DNA of 64,000 bases from Pseudophaeobacter sp. (lineage in GTDB: Bacteria; Pseudomonadota; Alphaproteobacteria; Rhodobacterales; Rhodobacteraceae): positions 124,001 through 188,000 of the forward strand of contig JALUXC010000008.1 in NCBI GenBank assembly GCA_027019165.1. The letters run 5' to 3'. Positions 36,525-45,302 of the stretch are shown here, piece after piece (the first letter of the stretch is position 1; each line of letters begins with the position of its first letter). The notes beneath the pieces are model-generated. The model was not told where the DNA came from, did not search any database, and saw only the letters and a program-made list of their open reading frames with translations. Both the position numbers and the translations under genes were made by a program.

Positions 36525-37082
36525 CTATCCGCCCTCGCCGGCCTGCATCGGATAGTCCGCGAGGATATCGTATCTTGCGCCATCCGGAGTGAGGGTCGAG
36601 CCGTAGAGCGCCATGCGATCGACAAGAACGTCGGACACAGAGAAATCTCCATGCGCCTGAAGGAAGGCTCCCAAACGCCGGGCCTGGTGTTCTGGCATGT
36701 CGCGGCCAAAGCGGGCCAGCGTGATATGTGGGCGGAAACGCGCGCGGGGAAGGTCAATCTCTGCCCGCTCCGCCGCCGCTCGCACCTGATCGCGCAAGCG
36801 AGACAGAGGTGGCGCCAGCTCCACGGCGGCAAAGAGGATGCGCGGCTTGCCCCCTCCGAACAGATCCAGCCCCTTGAAGTCAAGCGTCAGCCGCCCAGCC
36901 TCGATCTGCGCCAGTTCCTGATGCAATGCCTGAAGAGCGACCTCTGGTTGCTCGTCCAGAAACGCCAGCGTCAGATGCAGGTTCTCTGCCGGAACGATCC
37001 GGCCCACGGGGATCTCTTCCTGAAGCCGCTCCAGTGCGTCAAGCGCATCATCCGGCAAGGTAAGGCCGACAAAGGCGCGCAT
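36525..37082 (-). CDS. thpR: RNA 2',3'-cyclic phosphodiesterase ThpR
   Basis: A 185 aa member of the 2H phosphoesterase superfamily. The two catalytic motifs are HLTL (36-39) and HITL (119-122), the usual spacing for LigT/ThpR. It opens 2',3'-cyclic phosphates on RNA. It lies 9 bp after the next gene on the same strand, forming a small operon of unclear purpose. Confidence 0.93.
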   Translation of the reverse strand: MRAFVGLTLPDDALDALERLQEEIPVGRIVPAENLHLTLAFLDEQPEVALQALHQELAQIEAGRLTLDFKGLDLFGGGKPRILFAAVELAPPLSRLRDQVRAAAERAEIDLPRARFRPHITLARFGRDMPEHQARRLGAFLQAHGDFSVSDVLVDRMALYGSTLTPDGARYDILADYPMQAGEGG

Positions 37083-37091
37083 CGCCCTGCC

Positions 37092-37751
37092 CTACTGAGC
37101 CTCGGCGCCAGGTGTCGGGGCCTGAAGGCGTGCAAAAAGGCGCAACGCATGCGAGGCGTCATGCGCCGCAACCGGCATCATCCGATCATAGGCCGCTGCG
37201 ATCACACCGGCGATCTCGGGGCGCAGGATGGTGGCGCCGGAGTCCGGCAGCACCGCCAACGGAGACTGATCGGCAAAGGCGTGGTCTCCCCACGTCAGGA
37301 TCACCTGAACCGCCTGGGTAAGCGCAAGCGTCTCGGCGGGCATCTTTGCCAGATCGCCGGACATGCGCAGAAAGACAAAAGCCGCCCGAATACCGCCCTG
37401 CTCGTCAAACCGGAAGGCGCGATACTGGCTGGCCTCCGCCCCTTTGAGCCGCGAAACAAGCGGCGCAAGGTCCGGGATCAGGCGGTCCAGATCCGGGACA
37501 GCCAGGAGTTCATCCCACTCGCGGAAGAAAAACATCATAAGGTTCGTGCCAAGCTCTGGATCCGTTTCCGCCATCTGATGGCCCGCCAAGGTCACCACAG
37601 CCTCCAGCGCGCCCTTTACGGTCTTGAGTGTCTGATCCTCGACGCCAAAGACAATGGGCGCAATGGGGCGCCCCCAACGGGCAAAGGCGTAAGAGCCGTT
37701 TGCGCGTTTGAAAAGCGTTTCAATCTGATCCGGTGTCACATCCAGGGTCAT
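37092..37751 (-). CDS. Conserved hypothetical protein
   Basis: A 219 aa soluble-looking protein with no signal peptide or membrane helix. No family is recognised. Segments such as RPIAPIVFGVEDQTLKTVKG, ELGTNLMMFFFREWDEL and YRAFRFDEQGGIRAAFVFLR give it an alpha/beta appearance. The start is the ATG at 37751, the first of a normally coding stretch; the frame stays open to 38174, but that part runs through an intergenic repeat. It is probably co-transcribed with thpR. Confidence 0.75.
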   Translation of the reverse strand: MTLDVTPDQIETLFKRANGSYAFARWGRPIAPIVFGVEDQTLKTVKGALEAVVTLAGHQMAETDPELGTNLMMFFFREWDELLAVPDLDRLIPDLAPLVSRLKGAEASQYRAFRFDEQGGIRAAFVFLRMSGDLAKMPAETLALTQAVQVILTWGDHAFADQSPLAVLPDSGATILRPEIAGVIAAAYDRMMPVAAHDASHALRLFARLQAPTPGAEAQ

Positions 37752-37878
37752 GAGAGCGGTTCCATAGCAAATGTCTGTCGACAGTCGGCCTCGTCTATGC
37801 CGCTCCGCAAAGCAAACAGCAAGGGGGCTGCTCCCGCGCCCGCAGGACCATCGGCTGCGCCGAAGCCCCTTGGCGGCC

Positions 37879-38130
37879 TTGGGCCCGGCGCCGCTGACGC
37901 GGCGCGGTTGCTCCAAGGCTCTCTGCTGTCCTTTTCCGGGGCAAGGGCCGCGCATGCGACCACGCGGCAGGCGTGGTTCATCCTTGAGGCGGAGAGCAGG
38001 AAAAGAAAATGGAAGTGGTCCCTGAGGGTCAGACCTACCCCCGGGGCCACTCAGCAAGTTGCGCGCCGCGATAGCGGCGCCAGGCCCAATGGGAGCAGGG
38101 CATCCATGATGCCATCGCGACGGGCGGGAG
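37879..38130. repeat. Intergenic inverted repeat, copy B of the dispersed family
   Basis: The gene-free gap 37752-38149 contains a left arm at 37879-37905, beginning TTGGGCCCGGCGCCGC, and a right arm at 38063-38089, CGCCGCGATAGCGGCGCC then AGGCCCAA. They are reverse complements except at about three positions, separated by 157 bp of GC-rich sequence. The tail motif CGGGCGGGAG lies at 38121-38130. Over the 26-base core this right arm differs from copies A and D only at the two variable bases and one other base. Confidence 0.75.
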
Positions 38131-38149
38131 AAGCCCCCTGCCGCTGACT

Positions 38150-38458
38150 TCATCCCTTTAGGTGCCTGCCCCATTTACGGCGAATTGCTTCTTCGATGTC
38201 CACTTTCTGCCAGTCCGCGAACAGAATGACCTGCGCGAAGAGGTCCGCAACCTCATCCTCCATGGCTTGCCGCCGCTCGGTCACGCCCCTGCTGTCGCGC
38301 CCCTGTCCCTGCAGCTTGAGAAAAGCAGCCTGAAGCTCCCCCAACTCTTCACCCAGTTTTGCAATGTGCCACGTCGCATCGCGTTCGATACCAAACCGTT
38401 GCGCATAAATGTCAGAGACTTGCAGCACAATCCGTTGCATCTCATCGAACCGGTCCAT
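38150..38458 (-). CDS. MazG-like nucleotide pyrophosphohydrolase
   Basis: A 102 aa all-alpha NTP pyrophosphatase. It has the metal-binding pattern KLGEELGELQAAF (EExxE) and EDEVADLFAQV (ExxD). The size suits a single MazG or MazG-like domain, a house-cleaning enzyme acting on NTPs or dNTPs. It lies 9 bp after ruvB on the same strand, so it is probably part of that operon. Confidence 0.82.
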   Translation of the reverse strand: MDRFDEMQRIVLQVSDIYAQRFGIERDATWHIAKLGEELGELQAAFLKLQGQGRDSRGVTERRQAMEDEVADLFAQVILFADWQKVDIEEAIRRKWGRHLKG

Positions 38459-38467
38459 CAGGCGTCC

Positions 38468-39499
38468 TCAGGAAAACAAATCGCTTTGCGACTTGGGCGG
38501 CGCAATCCCCAGATGCGTCCAGGCCTTCTGCGCCAGCATCCGCCCGCGCGGAGTGCGCTGGATCAGCCCCTGCTGCAACAGGTAGGGCTCGATGACCTCC
38601 TCCAGCGCATCACGGCTTTCGCTGAGGGCGGCCGACATCGTCTCGATCCCCACCGGACCGCCCGCATAGTTCTCCGCGATCAGGCGCAGATACCGTCGGT
38701 CCGCTCCATCAAGGCCCAGGTTGTCCACACCCAGCCGCGTCAGGGCACCGTCGGCCAATTCTCTGGTGATCGTTCCATCGCCCTCGACAACCGCAAAGTC
38801 CACCACGCGGCGCAAGAGCCGCCCGGCAATCCTTGGGGTTCCCCTTGCGCGCCGCGCGATCTCTCGTGCGCCCGCATCATCCGCCGGGGCGCCCAGCTTG
38901 CGGGCATTGCGGCTGACAATCTCGTGCAATTCGTCCACCGTGTAGAACTGCAGCCGCGTCGGGATACCAAACCGGTCACGCAAGGGCGTCGTCAAAAGCC
39001 CCATGCGCGTAGTGGCCCCGACAAGCGTGAAGGGCTGCAACTCGATCCGCACTGTGCGCGCAGCGGGGCCTTCGCCGATCACCAGATCCAGCTCGAAATC
39101 CTCCATCGCCGGATAGAGCACCTCTTCCACCGCAGGGTTCAAACGGTGGATTTCATCGATGAACAGCACATCACGGGCTTCAAGGTTGGTCAGGATCGCC
39201 GCCAGATCGCCCGCCTTGGCCAGGACCGGCCCGGAAGTCATACGGAAGTTCACGCCCAGCTCTCGCGCCACGATCTGCGCCAGCGTCGTCTTGCCAAGTC
39301 CCGGGGGGCCATGAAACAGCGTGTGGTCCATCGCCTCGCCCCGGCGGCGCGCGCTTTCGATAAAGACGCGCAGATTGGCGCGCGCCTCGGCCTGACCGAT
39401 GAATTCGGACAGGCCTTGCGGCCGCAGGGCCCGATCGTTTTCCTGTTCGCTGTCTTCCGGCAAGGGCGCAGGGCGCAGGGTGGGATCCGAGTCGATCAT
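38468..39499 (-). CDS. ruvB: Holliday junction branch migration helicase RuvB
   Basis: A 343 aa AAA+ motor. Walker A GPPGLGKT (64-71), Walker [10 protein letters not shown], sensor [17 protein letters not shown] with the arginine finger, and a C-terminal winged helix ending [17 protein letters not shown]. With RuvA it drives branch migration. It starts 7 bp after ruvA. Confidence 0.98.
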   Translation of the reverse strand: MIDSDPTLRPAPLPEDSEQENDRALRPQGLSEFIGQAEARANLRVFIESARRRGEAMDHTLFHGPPGLGKTTLAQIVARELGVNFRMTSGPVLAKAGDLAAILTNLEARDVLFIDEIHRLNPAVEEVLYPAMEDFELDLVIGEGPAARTVRIELQPFTLVGATTRMGLLTTPLRDRFGIPTRLQFYTVDELHEIVSRNARKLGAPADDAGAREIARRARGTPRIAGRLLRRVVDFAVVEGDGTITRELADGALTRLGVDNLGLDGADRRYLRLIAENYAGGPVGIETMSAALSESRDALEEVIEPYLLQQGLIQRTPRGRMLAQKAWTHLGIAPPKSQSDLFS

Positions 39500-39506
39500 C
39501 TAGACC

Positions 39507-40199
39507 TCACCCCTTTGGCGCCAGCAGACGCAACGCAGCGCGGATCAGTTCTGCCTCTCCGGCATCCGGGTTGTCGCCTGCGGCCTCTGCCACGGCGGCG
39601 GCGGCCTCCGAGGGGCCATAACCCAGGTTGGCAAGCGCCGAAAGCGCCCCGGCAGAGGCAGCCGCAGCCCCAGAGGGCGGTTTAGGCTTGGCCGGTTTTG
39701 CCTTCTTCGGTGCAGGCGCTGGGGCGGCGGGCTCCACCACATCGTCAAGCGACGGGCCATCCATCGCCTCACTGACCGTTCCACCCATGGCCATGACGCC
39801 GGGCGCCTTGTCTTTCAGGTCCAGCACAATGCGCTGTGCGGTTTTGGGGCCAACGCCCTTGGCCGCTTTCACTGCCGCCCAGTCGCCAAGTGCGATGGCG
39901 CGGCTTACGCCGTCGGGGCCGAGCGCGCCCAGAATGGCAAGCGAGACCTTGGCGCCGACACCCTGAACCGAGGTCAAGAGCCGATGCCATTCCTTTTCCA
40001 CCAACGAGGGAAAGCCATAAAGCTGCATCAGGTCTTCGCGCACCAACAGCTCGGTATAAAGCGCCACAGGTTCACCGACGCCAGGCAGCGCGGCCAGGGT
40101 ACGATCCGAGCAGTAGACGATATAGCCCACGCCACGCACATCGATCAGCACGTGATCGGGTGCGCGATACTCAAGCCGTCCGGTCAGCTTGCCAATCAT
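39507..40199 (-). CDS. ruvA: Holliday junction-binding protein RuvA
   Basis: A 230 aa tetrameric junction-binding protein. An OB fold starts [11 protein letters not shown], followed by a helix-hairpin-helix region ([31 protein letters not shown]), an acidic/alanine/proline/lysine linker (about 138-180) and a C-terminal domain III that touches RuvB. The linker is longer than in E. coli, as common in alphaproteobacteria. It overlaps ruvC by four bases (ATGA). Confidence 0.97.
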   Translation of the reverse strand: MIGKLTGRLEYRAPDHVLIDVRGVGYIVYCSDRTLAALPGVGEPVALYTELLVREDLMQLYGFPSLVEKEWHRLLTSVQGVGAKVSLAILGALGPDGVSRAIALGDWAAVKAAKGVGPKTAQRIVLDLKDKAPGVMAMGGTVSEAMDGPSLDDVVEPAAPAPAPKKAKPAKPKPPSGAAAASAGALSALANLGYGPSEAAAAVAEAAGDNPDAGEAELIRAALRLLAPKG

Positions 40200-40693
40200 G
40201 CGCGCACCTCTTTCAAGACCCGTTGGTTCGAGCCTCCGTAATAAGCGTGGCAGATCGCAATGGCCAGAGCATCGGCAGCATCGGCGCCCTTGGGATTGCA
40301 GCCGGGCAGCTGCAGCTTGACCATATGCAGGATCTGCCCCTTGTCCGCATGGCCCACACCGACCACGGTCTTCTTCACCCGGTTGGGCGCGTATTCGCCC
40401 ACAGGCAACCCCGCCTTGGCCAGGGTCAAAAGCGCCACGCCCCGCGCCTGGCCCAGTTTCAACGTCCCTGCGCCATCCTTGTTCACAAAAGTCTGTTCGA
40501 TTGCGGCCTCATCAGGGCGATACGCGCCGATCACCTCGCCCACCTGGTTATGCAGCGACAACAGTCGCTCCCCCAAATCATCGCCGTCCGAATGACACAG
40601 CCCATTGGCCACATGCGAAAGGCGCGTTCCATGAGCTTCGATGATTCCCCAGCCCAGGGTACGCAGCCCCGGATCGATACCCAAAATTCGCAT
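40196..40693 (-). CDS. ruvC: Crossover junction endodeoxyribonuclease RuvC
   Basis: A 165 aa RNase H-fold resolvase. The first catalytic Asp7 is in [26 protein letters not shown] supplies the glutamate and [13 protein letters not shown] the last acidic residues. It is the first gene of ruvCAB on the minus strand. A LexA-box-like site lies about 50 bp upstream. Confidence 0.98.
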   Translation of the reverse strand: MRILGIDPGLRTLGWGIIEAHGTRLSHVANGLCHSDGDDLGERLLSLHNQVGEVIGAYRPDEAAIEQTFVNKDGAGTLKLGQARGVALLTLAKAGLPVGEYAPNRVKKTVVGVGHADKGQILHMVKLQLPGCNPKGADAADALAIAICHAYYGGSNQRVLKEVRA

Positions 40694-40741
40694 ATCCGAT
40701 CCGTCCCTGCCCAGTGTTTAGAATTGTTTCGAAAACCGCTA

Positions 40742-40756
40742 GCACAAAAGGCGAAC
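40742..40756 (-). promoter_or_regulatory. LexA-box-like site upstream of ruvC
   Basis: Read on the minus strand the sequence is GTTC-GCCTTTT-GTGC, one mismatch from the alphaproteobacterial LexA consensus GTTC-N7-GTTC. It lies 49 bp before the ruvC start, a good place for a repressor of ruvCAB. Confidence 0.6.
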
Positions 40757-40906
40757 ATGTCCAAATGCTTTCGCAAGAGCCGGCAGGCCCGCCAGGGAAC
40801 AGAATCCCCATACCTCGGCTCAAAAACGCCACCTTGACGTCCAGCACCGACACATGCGCCTCACCTTTGCCACAGATGGAGGATTTCCCTTATTTGCAAG
40901 GGGATG

Positions 40907-40936
40907 AGCTATGCATTTTGGGACCGCAGCTATGCA
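40907..40936 (+). promoter_or_regulatory. Paired 9 bp direct repeats upstream of the DUF1127 gene
   Basis: AGCTATGCA occurs at 40907-40915 and 40928-40936, 21 bp apart (two helical turns), in the 347 bp gap between ruvC and the DUF1127 gene. The same gap otherwise holds the ruvC promoter region and shows no gene. Confidence 0.45.
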
Positions 40937-41040
40937 AAAATCGATCTTGCTGAGCGGAGTGTTCATCTCTACGTGCCGAATACCGCGTTCGGGTCTTCCC
41001 CGGCGCATCTGGCGAACACACACCAAAAGAGGACAAGGAT

Positions 41041-41259
41041 ATGGCTGCATTTGACACCACCCGCACCACCTATGGCTCCACCGGCCTGTTTGGCCGTATC
41101 GGAAGTCTTTTCAACACAGTTCTCGCATCAGCTGTTGCATGGAACGACGCTCGCGTGACCCGCAACACGCTTGGCGCACTCAGCGACCGCGAACTGGCAG
41201 ATATCGGCATGTGCCGCGGCGACATCGATGAGATCGCAAACGGCAAATCCCTTTTCTGA
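41041..41259 (+). CDS. DUF1127 (YjiS-like) small protein
   Basis: A 72 aa protein. The C-terminal half is a clear DUF1127 domain: TRNTLGALSDRELADIGMCRGDIDEIA. DUF1127 proteins in alphaproteobacteria include regulators of phosphate, stress and RNA turnover; the function of this one is unknown. GAGGACAAGGAT precedes the start. A terminator follows 60 bp after the stop, so it is a single-gene unit. Confidence 0.9.
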   Translation: MAAFDTTRTTYGSTGLFGRIGSLFNTVLASAVAWNDARVTRNTLGALSDRELADIGMCRGDIDEIANGKSLF

Positions 41260-41319
41260 GAAAACCCTCCACTCACGGACGGTCTAGCTGCCACCCGCTT
41301 CCCTCGGGGTGCAGATACA

Positions 41320-41354
41320 AACGCCGCAGACCTGCTTCAGGCTGCGGCGTTTTC
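41320..41354 (+). terminator. Terminator of the DUF1127 gene
   Basis: AACGCCGCAG (41320-41329) and CTGCGGCGTT (41342-41351) form a 10 bp stem with a 12-base loop followed by TTC. Confidence 0.78.
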
Positions 41355-41430
41355 GTGTATTGGCGGTCATTTCCTGTCGTTCAAACCGATTCCAACCGGA
41401 TCGTTCGTGGCTGAGGTTTGTTTTGCTGCC

Positions 41431-41784
41431 TCAGTGAATATAGGGACGCAGCTTCTCACCGATATAGACGGAAATCGGCTCCGGCCGCATCACGATGGCG
41501 CCTGCACGCTCGATCGCGACCCCCTGCGACAACTCAACCAACCGTGCTTCATAGCTGGCAAAGCCCAATGCCGCCATCACCACACCTTTGAAAAGGAAGA
41601 ACGAGCACAAAAAGTAGACGACAGCGCGCGGTGTCACCCAGCCGCGCGATTTGCGGGGCTTGCGCGGCTCGACCACGATAAGGCCGTCAGGCCCCACATG
41701 CGCAGAGTACCCGGACGTCATGGCGCCATGCTTGCCTTCAAGACGTTGCAGACGCGCATTGAATTCTCGATGTTGTTTGCTCAT
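41431..41784 (-). CDS. Hypothetical single-pass membrane protein
   Basis: A 117 aa protein. A charged N-terminus (MSKQHREFNARLQRLEGKHG) may form a short coiled coil, a middle basic patch (RKPRKSRG, 41-48) follows, then one membrane helix (about 53-75, FLCSFFLFKGVVMAALGF). The C-terminus is about 40 residues, probably periplasmic. No family is recognised; similar one-helix proteins are common in roseobacters. Confidence 0.68.
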   Translation of the reverse strand: MSKQHREFNARLQRLEGKHGAMTSGYSAHVGPDGLIVVEPRKPRKSRGWVTPRAVVYFLCSFFLFKGVVMAALGFASYEARLVELSQGVAIERAGAIVMRPEPISVYIGEKLRPYIH

Positions 41785-41890
41785 ACCATGAGCTCCCCGA
41801 ACTGGCCCCCACCAGTCGATGAGTCATCCTGCGACGGAAATGTGGCAAGTTTTGGGCAGTTTCCTAAAATTCGTACCAAAATTGGCTAAA

Positions 41891-42763
41891 TCAGCCATCT
41901 TTTTTGAGCAACAACGTGGTCCACTCTCCGATCTCGTCCCGGCGCTGCAGCGCAAGACCGTTTTCGGCGTAGACCTTAATCACCCCATCAGCCTGCTCGT
42001 TTAGAATACCCGACAGGATCGCATAGCCACCGACGCGCAGATTCGCAGCAATATCGGGCGACAGGGCCACCAGCGGCCCTTTGAGGATATTGGCAAAGAT
42101 CAGATCATAGGGCGCGGCGGCCTTCAGATCGGCGTGATCGAAACCGGCGGCCTCAAGGCAGGTGACCTGCCCTGCCATATCGTTGGCCTTGAGATTGGCC
42201 TCAGCGACCTCGACGGCAACCTCGTCGATATCGCTGGCGATGAACTGCCCGTCCCAGACCCGCGCAGCGGCCATGGCCAGAACCGCGGTGCCACAGCCGA
42301 TATCGGCAACCTTTGCCCCCGTGAAGCCCGTGTCGATCAGATGATCCAACGCCTTGAGACAGCCCAGCGTGGTGCCATGATGGCCGGTGCCGAATGCCAT
42401 GGCCGCCTCGATCAACAGCGGGATCTTGCCCTCGGGCAGCTTGTCCGCGTCATGGCTGCCGTAGACAAAGAACCGGCCAGCCTCAACCGGGGCGAGTTCC
42501 CGGCGCACATGGGCGACCCAGTCGGTTTCCGGCAGTTCGGATACGGCAAAGGGTTTCGCCTCGTGCATCGCCGCCAGCAGGGCGAGACCGGCCTCATCCG
42601 GGGCCTCGGTGAAATAGCCGCCAACCTCCCACAGGCCCGAGCCGTCTTCGACCTCAAAGACGCCAACGCCGGTGGGTTCAGGCATCAGACGCTCCATCGC
42701 CTCGCCCAGCGCCTCGGCTTTGGCTTTTCCGGTGAGGGTGGTGAGGGCGGTAAAGGTGGGCAT
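41891..42763 (-). CDS. prmA: Ribosomal protein L11 methyltransferase PrmA
   Basis: A 290 aa SAM-dependent methyltransferase. A substrate-recognition N-terminal domain (about 1-110) leads into a Rossmann fold: the SAM loop VADIGCGTAVLAMAA, SDIDEVAVEVAEANLKAND and the catalytic FANILKGPLVALSPD motif. It modifies L11 and is not essential in most bacteria. Confidence 0.94.
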   Translation of the reverse strand: MPTFTALTTLTGKAKAEALGEAMERLMPEPTGVGVFEVEDGSGLWEVGGYFTEAPDEAGLALLAAMHEAKPFAVSELPETDWVAHVRRELAPVEAGRFFVYGSHDADKLPEGKIPLLIEAAMAFGTGHHGTTLGCLKALDHLIDTGFTGAKVADIGCGTAVLAMAAARVWDGQFIASDIDEVAVEVAEANLKANDMAGQVTCLEAAGFDHADLKAAAPYDLIFANILKGPLVALSPDIAANLRVGGYAILSGILNEQADGVIKVYAENGLALQRRDEIGEWTTLLLKKDG

Positions 42764-42840
42764 GGCGTCTCTCCAGGGAATGCTGCCCTGCGCCTAGGGC
42801 GCGTGGGGCGCGGCGTCAAGCTTTTGCGCGGCAGGCGGGT

Positions 42841-44076
42841 TTACTCGGCGGGGGCTGCGGGCAGGTATTTGGAGAACACAGTCTCATTTCCCGGTTCTGG
42901 ATGGCGCGGGATCAGACAGGCCAGTGCCAGCGACACCAGCGCCATGCCCGCCGCCAGTCCAAAAACCGCGCCGGGCGAGATCACCCAAAGCATCCCCAAC
43001 AGCACCGGCAGGAACACGGCCGCGATATGGTTGATGGTAAAGGCCACGGCGGCAGTGGGCGCAATATCGCCGGGGTCGGCGATCTTCTGGAAATAGGTCT
43101 TCAGTGCCAGCGCCAGCGCGAATAGCACATGATCCACCACATAAAGCGTCGCCGCCAGCAGCACGCCCCAGCCAAACCAGTAGAGCCCGCCATAGAGGGC
43201 AAAGACAATCGCAAGGCCCGCATATTCAAAGATCAGCGTGCGCCTCTCTCCAAACACCGAGACAAAGCGCCCCAGCAACGGCGCGGCCATCATGTTGATC
43301 ACCAGATTGATCAGAAACAGCCCCGTCACCTCATGCACATCAAAGCCGAATTTCTCGACCATCATGAAACCGGCAAAGACCACAAAGATCTGCCGCCGCG
43401 CGCCGGCCATGAACTGCAGCGCGTAATAGAGCCAATAGCGACGCCGCAGGATCAGTTTCTTGACCTGCGGATGCGGCGCGTCGAACTGCGGGTAGATCAT
43501 GAGGCAGGTAAAGGCGAGCAGCGTCGTCACCCCGCCGGCGGTCATGAACACCGCATTGTAGCTGAGGTTCAGCGGCTCCCACAGAAGCACGATCAACCCA
43601 TAGACCACCAGCGTGGCAGCAGACCCCGCCGCCAGGAGCCAGCCAAGGATCTGCGGCGCGCGGTCTTTGGGCAGCCATTGCAGCTGCAGCGACTGGTTCA
43701 CCGTCTCGTAGTAGTGAAAGCCGATCGAGGACAGCATGGTGATCGTCAGAATGCCGCCCAGCGACGGATACCAGGCCGTGACCGCCGTCGCCGCACCCAA
43801 GAGCATCAGCGACACCAGCCCCAGCACCTGTTCCCGCACCAGCATGATCACCGCAATCACCCCGATGGCGAGGAAGCCGGGGATCTCGCGCACGGTGTGG
43901 AGCAATCCGATATCGGCGCCGTCGAAATCCCCCACCTCGATCACGAAGTTATTCAGCAGCGCGTTCCACGCATTGAAGGCAATCGGCATACAAAGCGCCA
44001 TCACGAACAAAAGCGTGGTCGGGCGGCGCCAGCGCGGCAGATCGCGCGCGGTCTCTATCGGGATCGGCTTGAACAT
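42841..44076 (-). CDS. MFS transporter
   Basis: A 411 aa major-facilitator-type carrier with about 12 membrane segments. The start at 44076 (MFKPIPIETA) is preferred over one at 44133. Motifs such as ALCMPIAFNAWNALLNNFVI near the N-terminus and FVSVFGERRTLIFEYAG mid-protein fit the superfamily; the substrate cannot be told. It diverges from the YeeE/YedE gene. Confidence 0.85.
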   Translation of the reverse strand: MFKPIPIETARDLPRWRRPTTLLFVMALCMPIAFNAWNALLNNFVIEVGDFDGADIGLLHTVREIPGFLAIGVIAVIMLVREQVLGLVSLMLLGAATAVTAWYPSLGGILTITMLSSIGFHYYETVNQSLQLQWLPKDRAPQILGWLLAAGSAATLVVYGLIVLLWEPLNLSYNAVFMTAGGVTTLLAFTCLMIYPQFDAPHPQVKKLILRRRYWLYYALQFMAGARRQIFVVFAGFMMVEKFGFDVHEVTGLFLINLVINMMAAPLLGRFVSVFGERRTLIFEYAGLAIVFALYGGLYWFGWGVLLAATLYVVDHVLFALALALKTYFQKIADPGDIAPTAAVAFTINHIAAVFLPVLLGMLWVISPGAVFGLAAGMALVSLALACLIPRHPEPGNETVFSKYLPAAPAE

Positions 44077-44205
44077 GAGACCAGCCTTTACGCCTGTTTG
44101 AGCCCGCAGGCGAGGGCAAAACAGCCCGCGCACATCTGATCTGCATCAATGCAAGGATCCCGTTTCATACATATTAGCATGCGTGCATGGATCAGGAGGC
44201 GCGCA

Positions 44206-45267
44206 ATGGATCTGGTAACAATCGTAGAACGTATCGGTGAAGCTCCGACGGCGGCCCTGTTTGGCCTTGCAACCGGGCTGACCTTTGGCATTGCCGCCCA
44301 GCGCTCGCGCTTTTGCCTGCGCGCCGCCACCGTTGAATTCGCCCGCGGGCGGATGGAGGACAAGGTGGCGGTCTGGCTCCTGACCTTTTCCACCGCAGTG
44401 GTTTGGGTGCAGGCGGCGCAGCTTCTGGGGCTGATGAACGCGGCGGACGCGCGCATGATGGCGGTCCCCGGCAGCTGGTCCGGTGCCGTGATCGGCGGCC
44501 TCCTGTTCGGTGCGGGCATGGTGCTGGCGCGGGGATGTTCGGGGCGGCTTCTGGTGCTGGCGGCCACCGGCAACCTGCGCTCGGTCGTTTCAGGCCTGAT
44601 CTTTGCCGTTGTCGCGCAGATGAGCCTGTCTGGCGTGCTCTCCCCGCTGCGCGACGAGCTGGCCGCGCTCTGGGTCACTTCGGGCGGGCGCAATATGGAC
44701 CTGATGGCCGCGTTCGGCCTGCCCGATTGGGGCGGGCTGGCCATGGGGCTGGCGATTGCGGGTCTGGCCCTGTGGCTGTCACGCAGGAACCGCATCGGCG
44801 CCGCGCGGCTGGTCTTTGCCTCGGGCGTGGGCTTTGCCGTCGCCCTGGGATGGGTGCTGACCTATGGGCTCAGCCTTGTGGCCTTTGACCCGGTGCAGAT
44901 CGAAAGCGCCACCTTCACCGGCCCCTCGGCCCATACGCTGATGTTCTTCCTTGATCGCAACGCCATTCTTGAATTCGACGTCGGCCTTGTTCCCGGCGTC
45001 TTTATCGGCGCAATGGTGGCCGCCGCCTTTGCCGGAGAGATGAAGATCCAGGCCTTCGACGGCCCGGTCACCATGCGCAAGGCGATGATCGGCGCGGCGC
45101 TGATGGGATTTGGCGGCATGCTTGCGGGTGGCTGCGCCATCGGAGCAGGCGTCACCGGCGGGTCGATCTTTGCCGGCACCGCCTGGCTGGCGCTGTTCTG
45201 TATGTGGATCGGCGCCATGGTCACCGACCTGCTGGTCGATCAGCGCACGGAGCGGGCACTGGCCTGA
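44206..45267 (+). CDS. YeeE/YedE family sulfur-compound transporter
   Basis: A 353 aa membrane protein with about nine to ten helices and two homologous halves. Three cysteines sit at the positions typical of thiosulfate-transporting YeeE (TsuA): Cys37 in QRSRFCLRA, Cys111 in LARGCSGRL and Cys310 in AGGCAIGAG. The start at 44206 has AGGAGG 6 bases upstream. It probably moves thiosulfate or a similar sulfur compound. No Sox or sulfurtransferase gene is adjacent. Confidence 0.88.
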   Translation: MDLVTIVERIGEAPTAALFGLATGLTFGIAAQRSRFCLRAATVEFARGRMEDKVAVWLLTFSTAVVWVQAAQLLGLMNAADARMMAVPGSWSGAVIGGLLFGAGMVLARGCSGRLLVLAATGNLRSVVSGLIFAVVAQMSLSGVLSPLRDELAALWVTSGGRNMDLMAAFGLPDWGGLAMGLAIAGLALWLSRRNRIGAARLVFASGVGFAVALGWVLTYGLSLVAFDPVQIESATFTGPSAHTLMFFLDRNAILEFDVGLVPGVFIGAMVAAAFAGEMKIQAFDGPVTMRKAMIGAALMGFGGMLAGGCAIGAGVTGGSIFAGTAWLALFCMWIGAMVTDLLVDQRTERALA

Positions 45268-45302
45268 TCAGGAAACGATGACGGTGCAGTCACAACCTGT
45301 GG

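Noticed and set aside
36519-38147. A 542-codon plus-strand frame over thpR, the hypothetical gene and the copy B repeat
   Set aside because: Opposite strand to recognised genes and runs through an intergenic repeat.
38162-39685. A 507-codon plus-strand frame over ruvB
   Set aside because: Antisense to a clear RuvB with catalytic motifs.
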